Assembly (NCBI RefSeq): GCF_036846205.1
Contig: NZ_DAIUCK010000001.1
Coordinates: 18,978-82,977, forward strand
Origin: Rhabdothermincola sp036846205
GTDB lineage: Bacteria; Actinomycetota; Acidimicrobiia; Acidimicrobiales; Acidimicrobilacustridaceae
Direction: 5' to 3'
Length of the DNA stretch: 64,000 nucleotides
Part shown: positions 9,011 through 17,157 of the stretch, one piece after another
Layout of the letters: each line of letters begins with the position of its first letter
How positions within the stretch are numbered: position 1 is the first letter of the stretch
Notes under the pieces: model-generated
The model's database searches: none
Told to the model about the DNA's origin: nothing
What the model saw: the letters and a program-made list of their open reading frames with translations, nothing else
Program-made: the position numbers and the translations under genes

Positions 9011-11023
9011 TCAACCGAACCGCAACCACGTGCCGTCGATCGCCACCTGGCCCACTCCGGGGTGACTCCAGTCGCACACCCCATCGGGAAAGATGGCCTC
9101 CAGCCTCCGGCGCTGGAGGTTGCTGAGCTCGACCCCGTACAAGCCTGGATCAACCGGCACCAGGCGGCATTTCCCGATGTCGTTGACCAGCGGCGCGCCC
9201 GCAGCACGCCGTGGATCACCCTTGACCGGGTAGGCACGGGTGCAGGGGTTGTCCTCGTCGTTCACGCCCGCACCGCTGAGTCGCTCGCCGTCCGGTAGGA
9301 CGCAGCTGTCCACCGCAGCGGCGGGGCGGTTGGCGGCCAGCTTCTCGGACCACGATCGTTCCGAGGTGTCGGCGCCCGCCCTCGTCAACCACTCATCCAG
9401 TACGCCTACCGCGTCGGCTCCCTGCTTGACGGCCCCGATCAGCGTCTGAGCCAACGCGCCCGTGCCGGGCACGGTCCAGAGCACCAGGTTGGGGTCCAAC
9501 GCACCGTCGGGACCACGGAGCCGCTCCCGGATGGCGAAGAGCCGTTGCCGGTCGTGGATGTCGCCCTGGTCGTCGGTGTAGACGTTGGTGAGGATGATCG
9601 GAACGTCCCACAGGCCCTGGCCGCTCAACACCTGACCGGTCGCGTAGGCAACCCGCATGTCTTCTTCGGTCGCCGCCATCCGCCGGGGCACGATCCGACC
9701 GTCGATGTCGTAGCCCCCGATGTGCTCGTTCAAATCAAGGAACTGATCAACCGTGATCACGCCGCCCCGCAGGGCTTCGAGGCCGTACTGGACACCGGTG
9801 TTGTCCAGCGGTCGACGGGCGAAACCGGTGACGGGATCGCGGCCGTAGATGTTGACATTGCTGTCCTGGAAGGTGCAGCGGACCCCGCCGGGATTGCGTT
9901 CGGGGTCGTAAATCCTGCTCGGGTCCAGCTCGGCCGAGCAGCCACGGGTGGGGTCGAGGAGCTGGAGGAACGCGTTCACCCACAGATCGCAGGTGCCGGT
10001 CGTTCGATGCCCGTTGATGGCGGCGCGCTGTGTATCGCTGAGGCGGGCACCTTCGGCGGTGCGGTAGTAGTGATCAAGCAGCCCGCAATCCGTGACCCCC
10101 GGCGCGATGCTCGCCGCATCCGGGAACGGGACAGTGGGCGCGAGCGCATCGAGAATGCCGGGATAGTTCTGCGCGATCTGGAGTTGCTGGATCGCGCCCC
10201 CGGACCCTCCCTCGCCGATCGTGAATCGCGGCAACCCGTAACGCTCGATGAAATGCTCTTTCACCATCAGCGCCACCTCTGCGGACACCACCGAGTTGCA
10301 GAGGTTCTGGAAGGTGTTGAGGCTCGACGTCACCACCGCATAGCCCCTCGACAGCAGGCTCGGGTCCGTCGCTTCGACCAGCGAGCGACCCTGGCTGTAG
10401 GTGCTCCCACAGCCCCCGCCGAAGCGGTAGACCAGCCTGCGGTTCCAGCTCTCGCGGGGGATCGCGATCGTGTAGGCGGAGCGCCCGAGGACGCCCCGCT
10501 CGACGATGGTGGCCACTCCATCGATCTCCTCCTGAGCCACCTGAGCAGGCGCCGAGCAGGCGGCATCGGTGGCCGGCCCGAGCCCGTTCTGCTCGGTGGT
10601 GCAGACGAAGGGCTCGAGCAACGGCCCCGAGAACAATGGTCCGGTGGTGGGGTGGTTGGTCACCACCAGTTCGGCGAGATCCCGCCCGCGAGCGGCACGG
10701 ATCGTGCTGTCACCTTCGGGTAGGCCGGTGACCAGCCCGACGAGCTGGTCACCGTCGGAGGCGAAAGCGGCGGTCACGTCACGGCCATCCACTTCGACGA
10801 CGATGTCGCCGAGATCCTGATCGCCCGCCCGGACGGCGACCAGGACGTCACCGCCGGTCACGTACTCGGGCCTGGTCGAGAGGGCCTCGATCCGCAGCGG
10901 GCTCGAATCGGCGACATCGGAACCTATCGATCCCGCGCCACCCGACCCGCTGGTGCAGCCGCCGAGAATCAGCGCGGACACCACGGCCACCAGCCAGCGG
11001 CGGTCTCGGTAGCCCTCACCCAT
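9011..11023 (-). CDS. DUF6351-like secreted lipoprotein, alpha/beta-hydrolase type
   Basis: A 670-residue exported lipoprotein. The signal peptide ends in the lipobox LILGGC with Cys23 as the predicted lipidation site. An N-terminal Ig-like region (about 40-120) precedes a hydrolase-like domain. There an oxyanion-type FGGGCGS (about 201-207) and the nucleophile-elbow-like GEGGSGGAIQQ with Ser274 can be seen. Sequence style matches DUF6351, which has no assigned substrate. The start ATG overlaps the stop of the SnoaL-like gene by 8 bp, so it belongs to a four-gene operon running from the TPR/SARP regulator to wecB. An esterase acting on an envelope or environmental substrate is a guess. Confidence 0.7.
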   Translation of the reverse strand: MGEGYRDRRWLVAVVSALILGGCTSGSGGAGSIGSDVADSSPLRIEALSTRPEYVTGGDVLVAVRAGDQDLGDIVVEVDGRDVTAAFASDGDQLVGLVTGLPEGDSTIRAARGRDLAELVVTNHPTTGPLFSGPLLEPFVCTTEQNGLGPATDAACSAPAQVAQEEIDGVATIVERGVLGRSAYTIAIPRESWNRRLVYRFGGGCGSTYSQGRSLVEATDPSLLSRGYAVVTSSLNTFQNLCNSVVSAEVALMVKEHFIERYGLPRFTIGEGGSGGAIQQLQIAQNYPGILDALAPTVPFPDAASIAPGVTDCGLLDHYYRTAEGARLSDTQRAAINGHRTTGTCDLWVNAFLQLLDPTRGCSAELDPSRIYDPERNPGGVRCTFQDSNVNIYGRDPVTGFARRPLDNTGVQYGLEALRGGVITVDQFLDLNEHIGGYDIDGRIVPRRMAATEEDMRVAYATGQVLSGQGLWDVPIILTNVYTDDQGDIHDRQRLFAIRERLRGPDGALDPNLVLWTVPGTGALAQTLIGAVKQGADAVGVLDEWLTRAGADTSERSWSEKLAANRPAAAVDSCVLPDGERLSGAGVNDEDNPCTRAYPVKGDPRRAAGAPLVNDIGKCRLVPVDPGLYGVELSNLQRRRLEAIFPDGVCDWSHPGVGQVAIDGTWLRFG

Positions 11024-11483
11024 CGGTCGTCTGCCGGCCGAGCCGCTCCCTGGCCTCCATCCAACCCTGGACCATCGTCGCGAAGTGCGCCGGGTTGTAG
11101 ATGTCCTCCTCGTAGGACCACTTGCCGCGCCCCGCGTACTTCAGCAAGGTGAAGTTGTACGCCTGGTGCAAGGATCCATCACCCGGATCGGCCATGCGGT
11201 TCCACACCTGGCACACCACCCAACCCCGCTCCTCGTCGACCACGTGCCACTCGACCGGGAAGTGAGGCATCTCCCGGCCGGGGAACGACGACATGGTTTC
11301 GGTGATCCATCGCCGGATCGCCTCCCTCCCACCCATCGTGCCGTAGTGGTGCTCGACGTAGGTGGCGTCCTCCGTGAACAGGTCTGCCCAACCGTTCCAG
11401 TCACCGGTGGTGCCGGCAACGAGGGCTGCCCGCTGGTACTCCTCGAACGCCTGCTCGATCTCGTCCCGGCTCCATCGACCCAT
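11016..11483 (-). CDS. SnoaL-like / NTF2-fold protein
   Basis: A 155-residue protein with the cone-shaped NTF2/SnoaL fold signature: an N-terminal helix (FEEYQRAALVAGTTGDWNGWADLFTED), then YVEHHYGTMGGREAIRRWI, and a sheet with WHVVDEERGWVVCQVWNRM. These folds act as small isomerases, cyclases, hydrolases or ligand-binding proteins, so the activity cannot be predicted. ATG 11483 was chosen because the conserved fold starts there; no strong ribosome site is visible. It lies 34 bp downstream of the TPR/SARP regulator and overlaps the DUF6351-like gene. Confidence 0.72.
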   Translation of the reverse strand: MGRWSRDEIEQAFEEYQRAALVAGTTGDWNGWADLFTEDATYVEHHYGTMGGREAIRRWITETMSSFPGREMPHFPVEWHVVDEERGWVVCQVWNRMADPGDGSLHQAYNFTLLKYAGRGKWSYEEDIYNPAHFATMVQGWMEARERLGRQTTDG

Positions 11484-11517
11484 GTTCGAGGAGTCTTGCG
11501 CAGGCAGGCAGAGGCCG

Positions 11518-13125
11518 CTAGCTGCCCGTGAGGTCCAGCTCGGTGAGCACGTCGCGCAGGAGGGGGCCGACCCCCGGCGAGCGGTCATCGAACGTCGTGG
11601 CATCACCGATGATCTCCACCCCTGACAGGTCGAGTACCAGGCGTTCCTCTCGCCGTGCCACGCGCCAGGCCTGCGAGCCCAGCCCGTTGCGGACCTGCCA
11701 GAGCAGCGTACGAAGTCGGTGATTGCGCCGCGCGGGTGCGGCTACGGGCCAGAGCGCCTGGGCCAGCACCCTCGCCTCCACCCCCCGCTCCCTCGCCAGG
11801 GCGAGCACATAGACCGAGACCTCCGCGTGCCTGGTCAGGAAGACCACCCGCTGACCGCCGAGCTGGACCGAGGGTCGACCGATGAGCGTGATGTGCAGGC
11901 TGTCGCTCGAGCGGAAAAAGTCGTAGGCGGGGTCACCGTCGCTGCAGGACCGAGCCCGGGCGATCCACCATTGTCCGCGATCTCGCTCCGCTGCGGCCAG
12001 ACCCGTGCAGATCCTCGCGATCCAGTAGCGGGCCTCCGCGGGCTCGACGAGGCCCAACGCCTCCTCGAACGCCACCCGCGCGGCAGGACGGTCGCCCGAC
12101 CGCAGATGGGTCTCCCCCATCCCGACCAGGGCGCGCGCCCGTTCGAGGGGATTCGAGAGGTCCTCGGCCGCACGACCGAACCGTTCGATCGCGTCTTCGA
12201 AGCGTGCGAGCTCACGCAGTGCGGATGCCTCGGCCAGCACACTGAGGCTGGTCCACCAGCGGTCACCGATCGCCATGGCCTCCTCACGGGCCCGGTAACT
12301 GTCGGCGAGCGCGCGCTCGGGGTCCCATGCGGCGGTGAACTCGCCGCGCATGCACCGGGCCATCACCGCGTACCAGGGGGCCGACAGCTCGTCAGCCGTT
12401 GCGAGCGCCTGCGCGAACGCGGCGTCCGACTCCCGTCGGTGACCTCGGAGTGCCTCGAGCACCCCTCGCAGCGCACTGAGCAGTGGACCGTCGTTGCGGA
12501 CTCCTCCGGTCGCGATCTCCTGCCAGATGCCGTCGGCTCGGTCGAGCTCCGCCTCGGCTCGGGCGAAATCGCCGAGGTTGAGGTCGTACAGCACGAGATA
12601 GACGAGCGGCACGAGCTGTGCCGGCCGATCGCCTACAGCCATCAGCTTCGACCAGGCTTCCTCAGCCCGGGCGATCGCTCCGTGGAGGTCACCTCTGCGG
12701 TATGCCTCGATGGAGAGGTGTGCGAGCACCGTCGCACCCAGCGGCACGCCGCCGTCGAGCAGATCCAGGCACCGCCTCCACCAGGCCAGTGCCTCGTCCA
12801 GCTCACCACGGGCGAAGGCCAGGTTGGCTCGCACGTTGGCCGCCACGCCCAGACCCTGCTTGTCTTGGTACTCGAGCAGCTGCTCCCAGGCTGCCTCCAC
12901 GAGCTCGATGACCCGGGGGTGGCCCCGGTAGACGTCGTGGCAGGCGGCGGCGACGAGCAGGCCGGCGAAGGGACGTTCCTGGAGATCGAGATCCAGCAAC
13001 TCGTCGAGCTGTGGTGCGAGCAACCGGGGAGCGCCGGTGGTCAGTACCTCGACCGCCATCTCCTCGAGGATCATCGCCGGTTCGTCGGATCCTCCGGCCG
13101 TGGTTGCGGACTGCACCTCCCCCAT
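11518..13125 (-). CDS. TPR protein with C-terminal SARP-like DNA-binding domain
   Basis: A 535-residue putative transcription regulator. Residues about 60-400 are helical repeats of TPR type (pairs such as ANLAFARGELDEALAWWRRCLDLL and ARALVGMGETHLRSGDRPAARVAFEEAL). Residues about 410-500 form an OmpR/SARP-type winged helix: a beta start LHITLIGRPSVQLGG, helix FLTRHAEVSVYVLALA, recognition-type helix RRNHRLRTLLWQVRNGL and a beta hairpin RREERLVLDL. Classical SARPs carry this domain at the N-terminus before the BTAD/TPR part, so the order is reversed. GGAGGAG lies 12 nt before the ATG. A promoter with a direct repeat lies 130-170 bp upstream. Confidence 0.75.
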   Translation of the reverse strand: MGEVQSATTAGGSDEPAMILEEMAVEVLTTGAPRLLAPQLDELLDLDLQERPFAGLLVAAACHDVYRGHPRVIELVEAAWEQLLEYQDKQGLGVAANVRANLAFARGELDEALAWWRRCLDLLDGGVPLGATVLAHLSIEAYRRGDLHGAIARAEEAWSKLMAVGDRPAQLVPLVYLVLYDLNLGDFARAEAELDRADGIWQEIATGGVRNDGPLLSALRGVLEALRGHRRESDAAFAQALATADELSAPWYAVMARCMRGEFTAAWDPERALADSYRAREEAMAIGDRWWTSLSVLAEASALRELARFEDAIERFGRAAEDLSNPLERARALVGMGETHLRSGDRPAARVAFEEALGLVEPAEARYWIARICTGLAAAERDRGQWWIARARSCSDGDPAYDFFRSSDSLHITLIGRPSVQLGGQRVVFLTRHAEVSVYVLALARERGVEARVLAQALWPVAAPARRNHRLRTLLWQVRNGLGSQAWRVARREERLVLDLSGVEIIGDATTFDDRSPGVGPLLRDVLTELDLTGS

Positions 13126-13257
13126 GTCTGATCCCGTCTCCTCCGTCGAGGCGCGTGCAGCCTCGTTCCCCCTGGTGACCACCGCGCACCGCCCACAGGC
13201 CGCACGGCACGCTGCCAGCTGGCCCTGGCTGTCGCCGGAGCCGCTGGTTGAACGACG

Positions 13258-13294
13258 GTTATAACCTCGCCAACCATCATGACGCAACCATCAT
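13258..13294 (-). promoter_or_regulatory. Promoter with direct repeat upstream of the TPR/SARP regulator
   Basis: On the minus strand a -10 TATAAC (complement of 13258-13263) is preceded after 18 bp by TTGCGT (13282-13287). Two copies of ATGATGGTTG (complement of 13285-13294 and 13271-13280) lie 4 bp apart, the nearer copy ending 7 bp before the -10. SARP regulators are known to bind direct repeats about 8 bp from the -10. GGTTATAACC (13257-13266) is also a perfect palindrome. Autoregulation is inferred. Confidence 0.5.
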
Positions 13295-13346
13295 CGGGCG
13301 CCAAGCACCGGGGCGGGGCTCGGCGGGCCGGAGGAGACGAGCAGGT

Positions 13347-14444
13347 TCAGGGCACGTCCATGAAGCTCGTGAAGCCGTACTTCTCGTGGGGTCCCAGAAA
13401 GAGGTATTCATGCAACCCGTACCCAACCTCGCCGGTCGACGACTCGAAGCGGGCCACGCAGTCCACGATCCCGAAGAAGCGCTCGCGGTCGGCCTCCACG
13501 TCGAGCGAGACCCCCTGCACGACGAGAGGCCCCTGCCACATGCCATGACGCCAGTCGGCGTCGAAGCCATACCCGGTCCCGATGCCGATGTGCGCCTCGA
13601 GCAGGTGGGTGACGTGGACATCGAATGCTCCCCCTGGTGCCTGAGGGAAGGAGATGACCGCAGAGTCGACCTCCCTGGTGCCGGGCCTGATCGACAGCTC
13701 GTGCTCCGGCCGCCCCAGCCACTCCGGCTCCCGAGTCGGATCGGCCCACACTCGAACCGCCTCGTCCATGACGCGCTGGCCGTTGGCCCACTCCTGCACG
13801 ATGTAGAGGATCGAGTAGTCGTCGAACTGCATGGGCGCGTAGTTCCAGAGGTTGAAGAACAGCGGCTGGTCCGCGCGGATGCCCGCCGGCTCGGGCTCAC
13901 CGACCGGGCGTACTCCCCATGAACGATCCCTGGTGCCCTTCCACCGGTCAGGGGTCACGGGGATGTCCTCCCCATCGACGTGGAGGATGCCGCTCCAGCA
14001 TCCCGTCTGCGCCAGGCGCATGGTGTCGAACAGGACGCGACCGTGGAGCCTGATGTGATGGCGCGGCTCCTCGAAGGCGGGAATGGCGCCCTCCCAGACG
14101 AGATCGGCGGCGATCCCCCACTCGTTCGGTTCGAGCACGAAGCGCAGCCGGTGCAGCGGTTCGAGCACCTCGATCCTGAAGGGCCCGACCGTGGTGTCCA
14201 TGCGATCGCCGAGCTCCTTCGATGCCCGCACGACCCGGTGCTCGGTGCCCCGTCGGAGCAGGCAGAACGCATCCTGCACCGCGAGGTTGGGGTACTGACC
14301 CATCCCCATCACCATGAACAGCTCTGCGCTCGAAGCGTGGAGGTTGAAGTAGTAGCGGTCGTAGAAGTTGCGATCGCTGGTGCCCACGTAGCGGACCGGC
14401 TCGGCGATCTGGTGGATCGGGTAGTCGTCAGCGGCTGAGAGCAT
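13347..14444 (-). CDS. Conserved protein, possibly AttH/CrtC-like beta-barrel
   Basis: A 365-residue soluble protein without signal peptide or membrane segment. It is beta-rich, with repeated aromatic/charged motifs including RDRSWGVRPVG near the middle and RLHGRVLFDTMRLAQTGCWSG before it. The DRSWG pattern reminds me of the AttH/CrtC lipocalin-like family and of uncharacterised mycobacterial proteins found with phosphotransferases. That assignment is tentative and no active site can be named. ATG 14444 has AGAGGAGA just upstream; the open frame extends much further upstream, but without that ribosome site or plausible codon use. Divergent from the HU gene. Confidence 0.55.
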   Translation of the reverse strand: MLSAADDYPIHQIAEPVRYVGTSDRNFYDRYYFNLHASSAELFMVMGMGQYPNLAVQDAFCLLRRGTEHRVVRASKELGDRMDTTVGPFRIEVLEPLHRLRFVLEPNEWGIAADLVWEGAIPAFEEPRHHIRLHGRVLFDTMRLAQTGCWSGILHVDGEDIPVTPDRWKGTRDRSWGVRPVGEPEPAGIRADQPLFFNLWNYAPMQFDDYSILYIVQEWANGQRVMDEAVRVWADPTREPEWLGRPEHELSIRPGTREVDSAVISFPQAPGGAFDVHVTHLLEAHIGIGTGYGFDADWRHGMWQGPLVVQGVSLDVEADRERFFGIVDCVARFESSTGEVGYGLHEYLFLGPHEKYGFTSFMDVP

Positions 14445-14678
14445 CAGGTCTCCTCTGGTGATGTCGCGTCCCCGGCGTGCAGCGGCAAGTCGACCAGGAA
14501 CCGGAGCGGGGTCGCAAGGACTGCACCGGCACCGCGATGACCCCACGATCGGGCACACCCGTGTTCGACGATGTGCGATGGACAGGAAAGAATGGGCGGA
14601 CGGCGGGAAGATCCCACATCCGCGCCCGCCGGGGTGCAAGGCTGGCGCCCGCCTGCAACACAGCACGACGGAGGTCCA

Positions 14679-15062
14679 ATGAATCGCAGGGAACTCGTGC
14701 TCGCACTCGCCGAGCGCAACGACACCGACCGCAAGACCGCAGAGGCGTTCCTCGCTTCCTTCGTCGATGTGGTCACCGAGACGGTCGCGACCGGCGAGCC
14801 GGTCTCCATCCCGGGCTTCGCGAAGTTCGCTCGGGTCGACCGTCCCGCCCGCATGGGTCGCAACCCCGCGACCGGCGAGACGATCCGCATCAAGGCCTCC
14901 CGCAAAGCGCGGATCACGCCTCTGAAGGCCTTCAAGGACGCCGTCAACACCGGCAAGGTGGCGAAGAAGGCGACCAAGAAGGCACCGGCGAAGCGGGCGG
15001 CGGCGAAGCGGGCTCCCGCCAAGAAGGCTCCCGCCAAGAAGGCCGCAGCCCGCCGCCGCTGA
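14679..15062 (+). CDS. HU-family nucleoid protein with Lys/Ala/Pro tail
   Basis: A 127-residue histone-like DNA-binding protein. Residues 1-90 are a complete HU domain: MNRRELVLALAERNDTDRKTAEAFL, VTETVATGEPVSIPGFAKF, the beta-arm with RMGRNPATGETI and the closing KASRKARITPLKAFKDAV. Residues about 95-127 are a basic low-complexity tail of KKAPAKK/KRAAAK units, like mycobacterial HupB, which adds DNA compaction and binding. GGAGG at 14670-14674 sets the ATG. A 13-bp-stem hairpin follows the gene. The 234-bp upstream gap holds the divergent promoters, but I could not pick a convincing -10. Confidence 0.92.
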   Translation: MNRRELVLALAERNDTDRKTAEAFLASFVDVVTETVATGEPVSIPGFAKFARVDRPARMGRNPATGETIRIKASRKARITPLKAFKDAVNTGKVAKKATKKAPAKRAAAKRAPAKKAPAKKAAARRR

Positions 15063-15127
15063 CCAGGCCGGCGGAGGGCCGCCTCCCGTAGCGCTCGGAA
15101 CGGCCCGCCCGCACAGCCACCCGTCAT

Positions 15128-15162
15128 CCTTGCCGGCTGCACACCGGTTGCAGCCGGCAAGG
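15128..15162. terminator. Strong hairpin downstream of HU gene
   Basis: Perfect 13-bp inverted repeat: CCTTGCCGGCTGC at 15128-15140 and GCAGCCGGCAAGG at 15150-15162 around a 9-nt loop. It starts 66 bp after the HU stop and ends 50 bp before the phosphotransferase start. A smaller hairpin, GGCGG/CCGCC (15070-15083), comes first. No U-tract follows, but the stem strength and position suggest transcript ending or 3'-end protection. Confidence 0.55.
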
Positions 15163-15212
15163 GCGACGATCGCCGCGGCATACTGGCCGCGAGCGAAGGG
15201 GGCATGCGGCGC

Positions 15213-16220
15213 ATGGGTACGCAGCGCACGCCGTGGTTGGCATCGTCCGCCGAGGAGCTGCTCGCCGGCGCGACGCAGCGCACCCCTCTCGATCCGAGCG
15301 ACGGCAAATCCGGGTCGCGCTTCGAGCGGGTGGTGATCGGCGGCCAGCCCTACTTCGTGAAGTCGCTCTCCTATGAGCGCGACTGGATCATGCGGGTCAC
15401 CGGTGATCGCGACCACCGCCCGTTGCTCGTCTGGCGGCACGGGATCATGGCCGCGGCCCCCGCGTGCATCGACCACACCGTGGTGGGCATGGCGATCGAC
15501 AGCGAAGGCGAGGCGTGCGAGCTCACGGTCCTCATGCACGACGTCGGTCCGTGGCTGGTACCGGAGGGCGACGGTCCAGTGGCGCTCGCCCAGCACCTCG
15601 GGTTCCTCGATCACCTCGCCGAGCTCTCGGCGACCTTCTGGGGCTGGCAGGACCACATCGGGCTGACACCGCTGGAGCACCGATTCCGGTTCTTCGCACC
15701 GGACAACATCGCCCCTGAACTGGCACGACCCGAGGTCCCGGTCCCGTTGCGGATCGCTGCGCAGGGATGGGAGCAGCTCCCTCGACGGGCGCCGGAGCTC
15801 CACGAGCTGGTGCGAGCGATCCACGACGATACCGGGCCACTCGCCGCGGCCTTGCGGCAGACGCCCTCGACCTTCCTGCACGGGGACTGGAAGATGGGCA
15901 ACCTCGGTACGCATCCTGACGGCCGGACGATCCTGCTGGACTGGGCCTACCCGGGCTCGGGCCCGGCCTGCTACGACCTCGCCTGGTACCTGGCGCTCAA
16001 CCGGGCGCGTCTTCCTCAACCCAAGGAAGACGCGATCAGCGTCTTCCAGGACGCGCTCGAGCGGCAGGGCATCGAGACGGCGGGATGGTTCGACGCGCAG
16101 CTCGAGCTGAGCCTCCTGGCCATCATGGCGACGTTCGCATGGGAGAAGGCCGTCGGAGAGGAAGCCGAGCTGCGTTGGTGGGAGGCGGCCGCCCGCCGGG
16201 GTGCCCGGTGGCTGCGGTGA
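15213..16220 (+). CDS. Aminoglycoside phosphotransferase (APH)-family kinase
   Basis: A 335-residue small-molecule kinase of the APH/choline kinase fold. Visible elements are a beta-strand lysine (PYFVKSLSYERDW), the catalytic loop HGDWKMGN with Asp225 and Asn230, and the metal-binding LLDWAYPG with Asp243. Motif order and length fit the family. The substrate is unknown; resistance should not be assumed, because most environmental APH-fold enzymes act on other compounds. AAGGGGG (15196-15202) is spaced 10 nt before ATG 15213 and only 1 nt before the upstream ATG 15204, so the later start is preferred. The next gene overlaps by GTGA. Confidence 0.78.
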   Translation: MGTQRTPWLASSAEELLAGATQRTPLDPSDGKSGSRFERVVIGGQPYFVKSLSYERDWIMRVTGDRDHRPLLVWRHGIMAAAPACIDHTVVGMAIDSEGEACELTVLMHDVGPWLVPEGDGPVALAQHLGFLDHLAELSATFWGWQDHIGLTPLEHRFRFFAPDNIAPELARPEVPVPLRIAAQGWEQLPRRAPELHELVRAIHDDTGPLAAALRQTPSTFLHGDWKMGNLGTHPDGRTILLDWAYPGSGPACYDLAWYLALNRARLPQPKEDAISVFQDALERQGIETAGWFDAQLELSLLAIMATFAWEKAVGEEAELRWWEAAARRGARWLR

Positions 16221-17009
16221 CCGGGTCGGGTCTCCGCCCCGATCACCACGGGAGCGTCGCGGCCCGGGCAGGGTCGGAAGGCGCCTCGCTCGTCTATCAC
16301 CCACTCGCCGAGTCCCTCGTGGCCCGATGCCCCGACCTGCTCGTCGACCGCCTGGTCGCCGATGTGGGCACCGATACCGGCGCGTGCACCGACGTGCTCC
16401 TCGGGAGCGAGGGTGATCGCGACCGACTTCAGCGAAGACATGCTCCGCATCGCGCTGAGCCGGCGGCCGCCCACGGCCGTTGCCGACATGCGAGCGCTGC
16501 CCATCCGCTCACAGGCCCTCGACGCGGTGTTCGCGGCCTTTGTGCTCAACCACCTCGACAACTCACACGCGGGCCTCGTCGAGCTGCGACGGGCCGTTGG
16601 GCCGGGCGGTGCGGTGCTGGCCGATGTGTTCTCCTCGCGATCGCGCCACGAAGCGAGGGATGCCATCGACGCCGTCGCGATGGCGGCGGGATGGGAGCCT
16701 CCCCGCTGGTACGTGGCTCTCAAGGAATCCGCAGCTCCCCTGCTCGGCTCCGCCGGTCGCATGGTGCAGGCCGCGCGGGATGCCGGCCTCGACGTGCTTC
16801 GGGTTGAGGAGACCGAGGTCGACATCGGTCAAGAGCCGGAGCAATTGGTCGCCTACCGCCTCGGCCAGGCACATCTCGCAGCCTTCGTCGCCGGGCTCCC
16901 ACGCTCCTCCAGACATCGTCTGGTGTGGAAGGCCACCGCCGCCGCGACAGAAGTCATGTCGCCGTACCGCCCCTTGGTGGTGTTCCTGGTCGCCCGAGCA
17001 CCGCGATGA
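16217..17009 (+). pseudogene. SAM methyltransferase split by a frameshift
   Basis: The reading frame opens at GTG 16217, overlapping the phosphotransferase stop as GTGA. It encodes LVYHPLAESLV and motif I, VADVGTDTGACTDVLL, up to about 16403. The rest of the domain (ARVIATDFSEDMLRIA, ADMRALPIRSQALDAVFAAFVLNHL, PGGAVLADVFSSR, and on to a stop at 17009) is in the +1 frame. Joining the frames near 16404-16410 gives one uninterrupted class I methyltransferase of about 263 residues, which implies one extra base (or two missing) there. It could be a true pseudogene, a sequencing error or, less likely, programmed frameshifting. Coding quality on both sides is intact, so any lesion is recent. Confidence 0.75.
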
Positions 17010-17157
17010 GCGCGAGGAGCACCCAGGTGCCTCGAGGGCCGGGACCCCACGGAACCCGACTCTCTCGCCTCGGCGAGGCACCTACCCGGTGCGGAATCCA
17101 CAGAACACCCCCACCATCACCTAGTGTCCGCGGCGACCGCGCGACCCGAGGCTGACG

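Noticed and set aside
14950..15060. KKAPAKK repeats as a DNA repeat array
   Set aside because: They encode the normal low-complexity tail of an HU protein.
15213..16220. Aminoglycoside resistance gene
   Set aside because: The APH fold is shared by many kinases; nothing in the sequence or context indicates antibiotic modification.
14445..16304. Upstream extension of the minus-strand frame ending at 13347
   Set aside because: It runs antisense through the HU and kinase genes; the real start at 14444 has a good ribosome site and begins the conserved protein.
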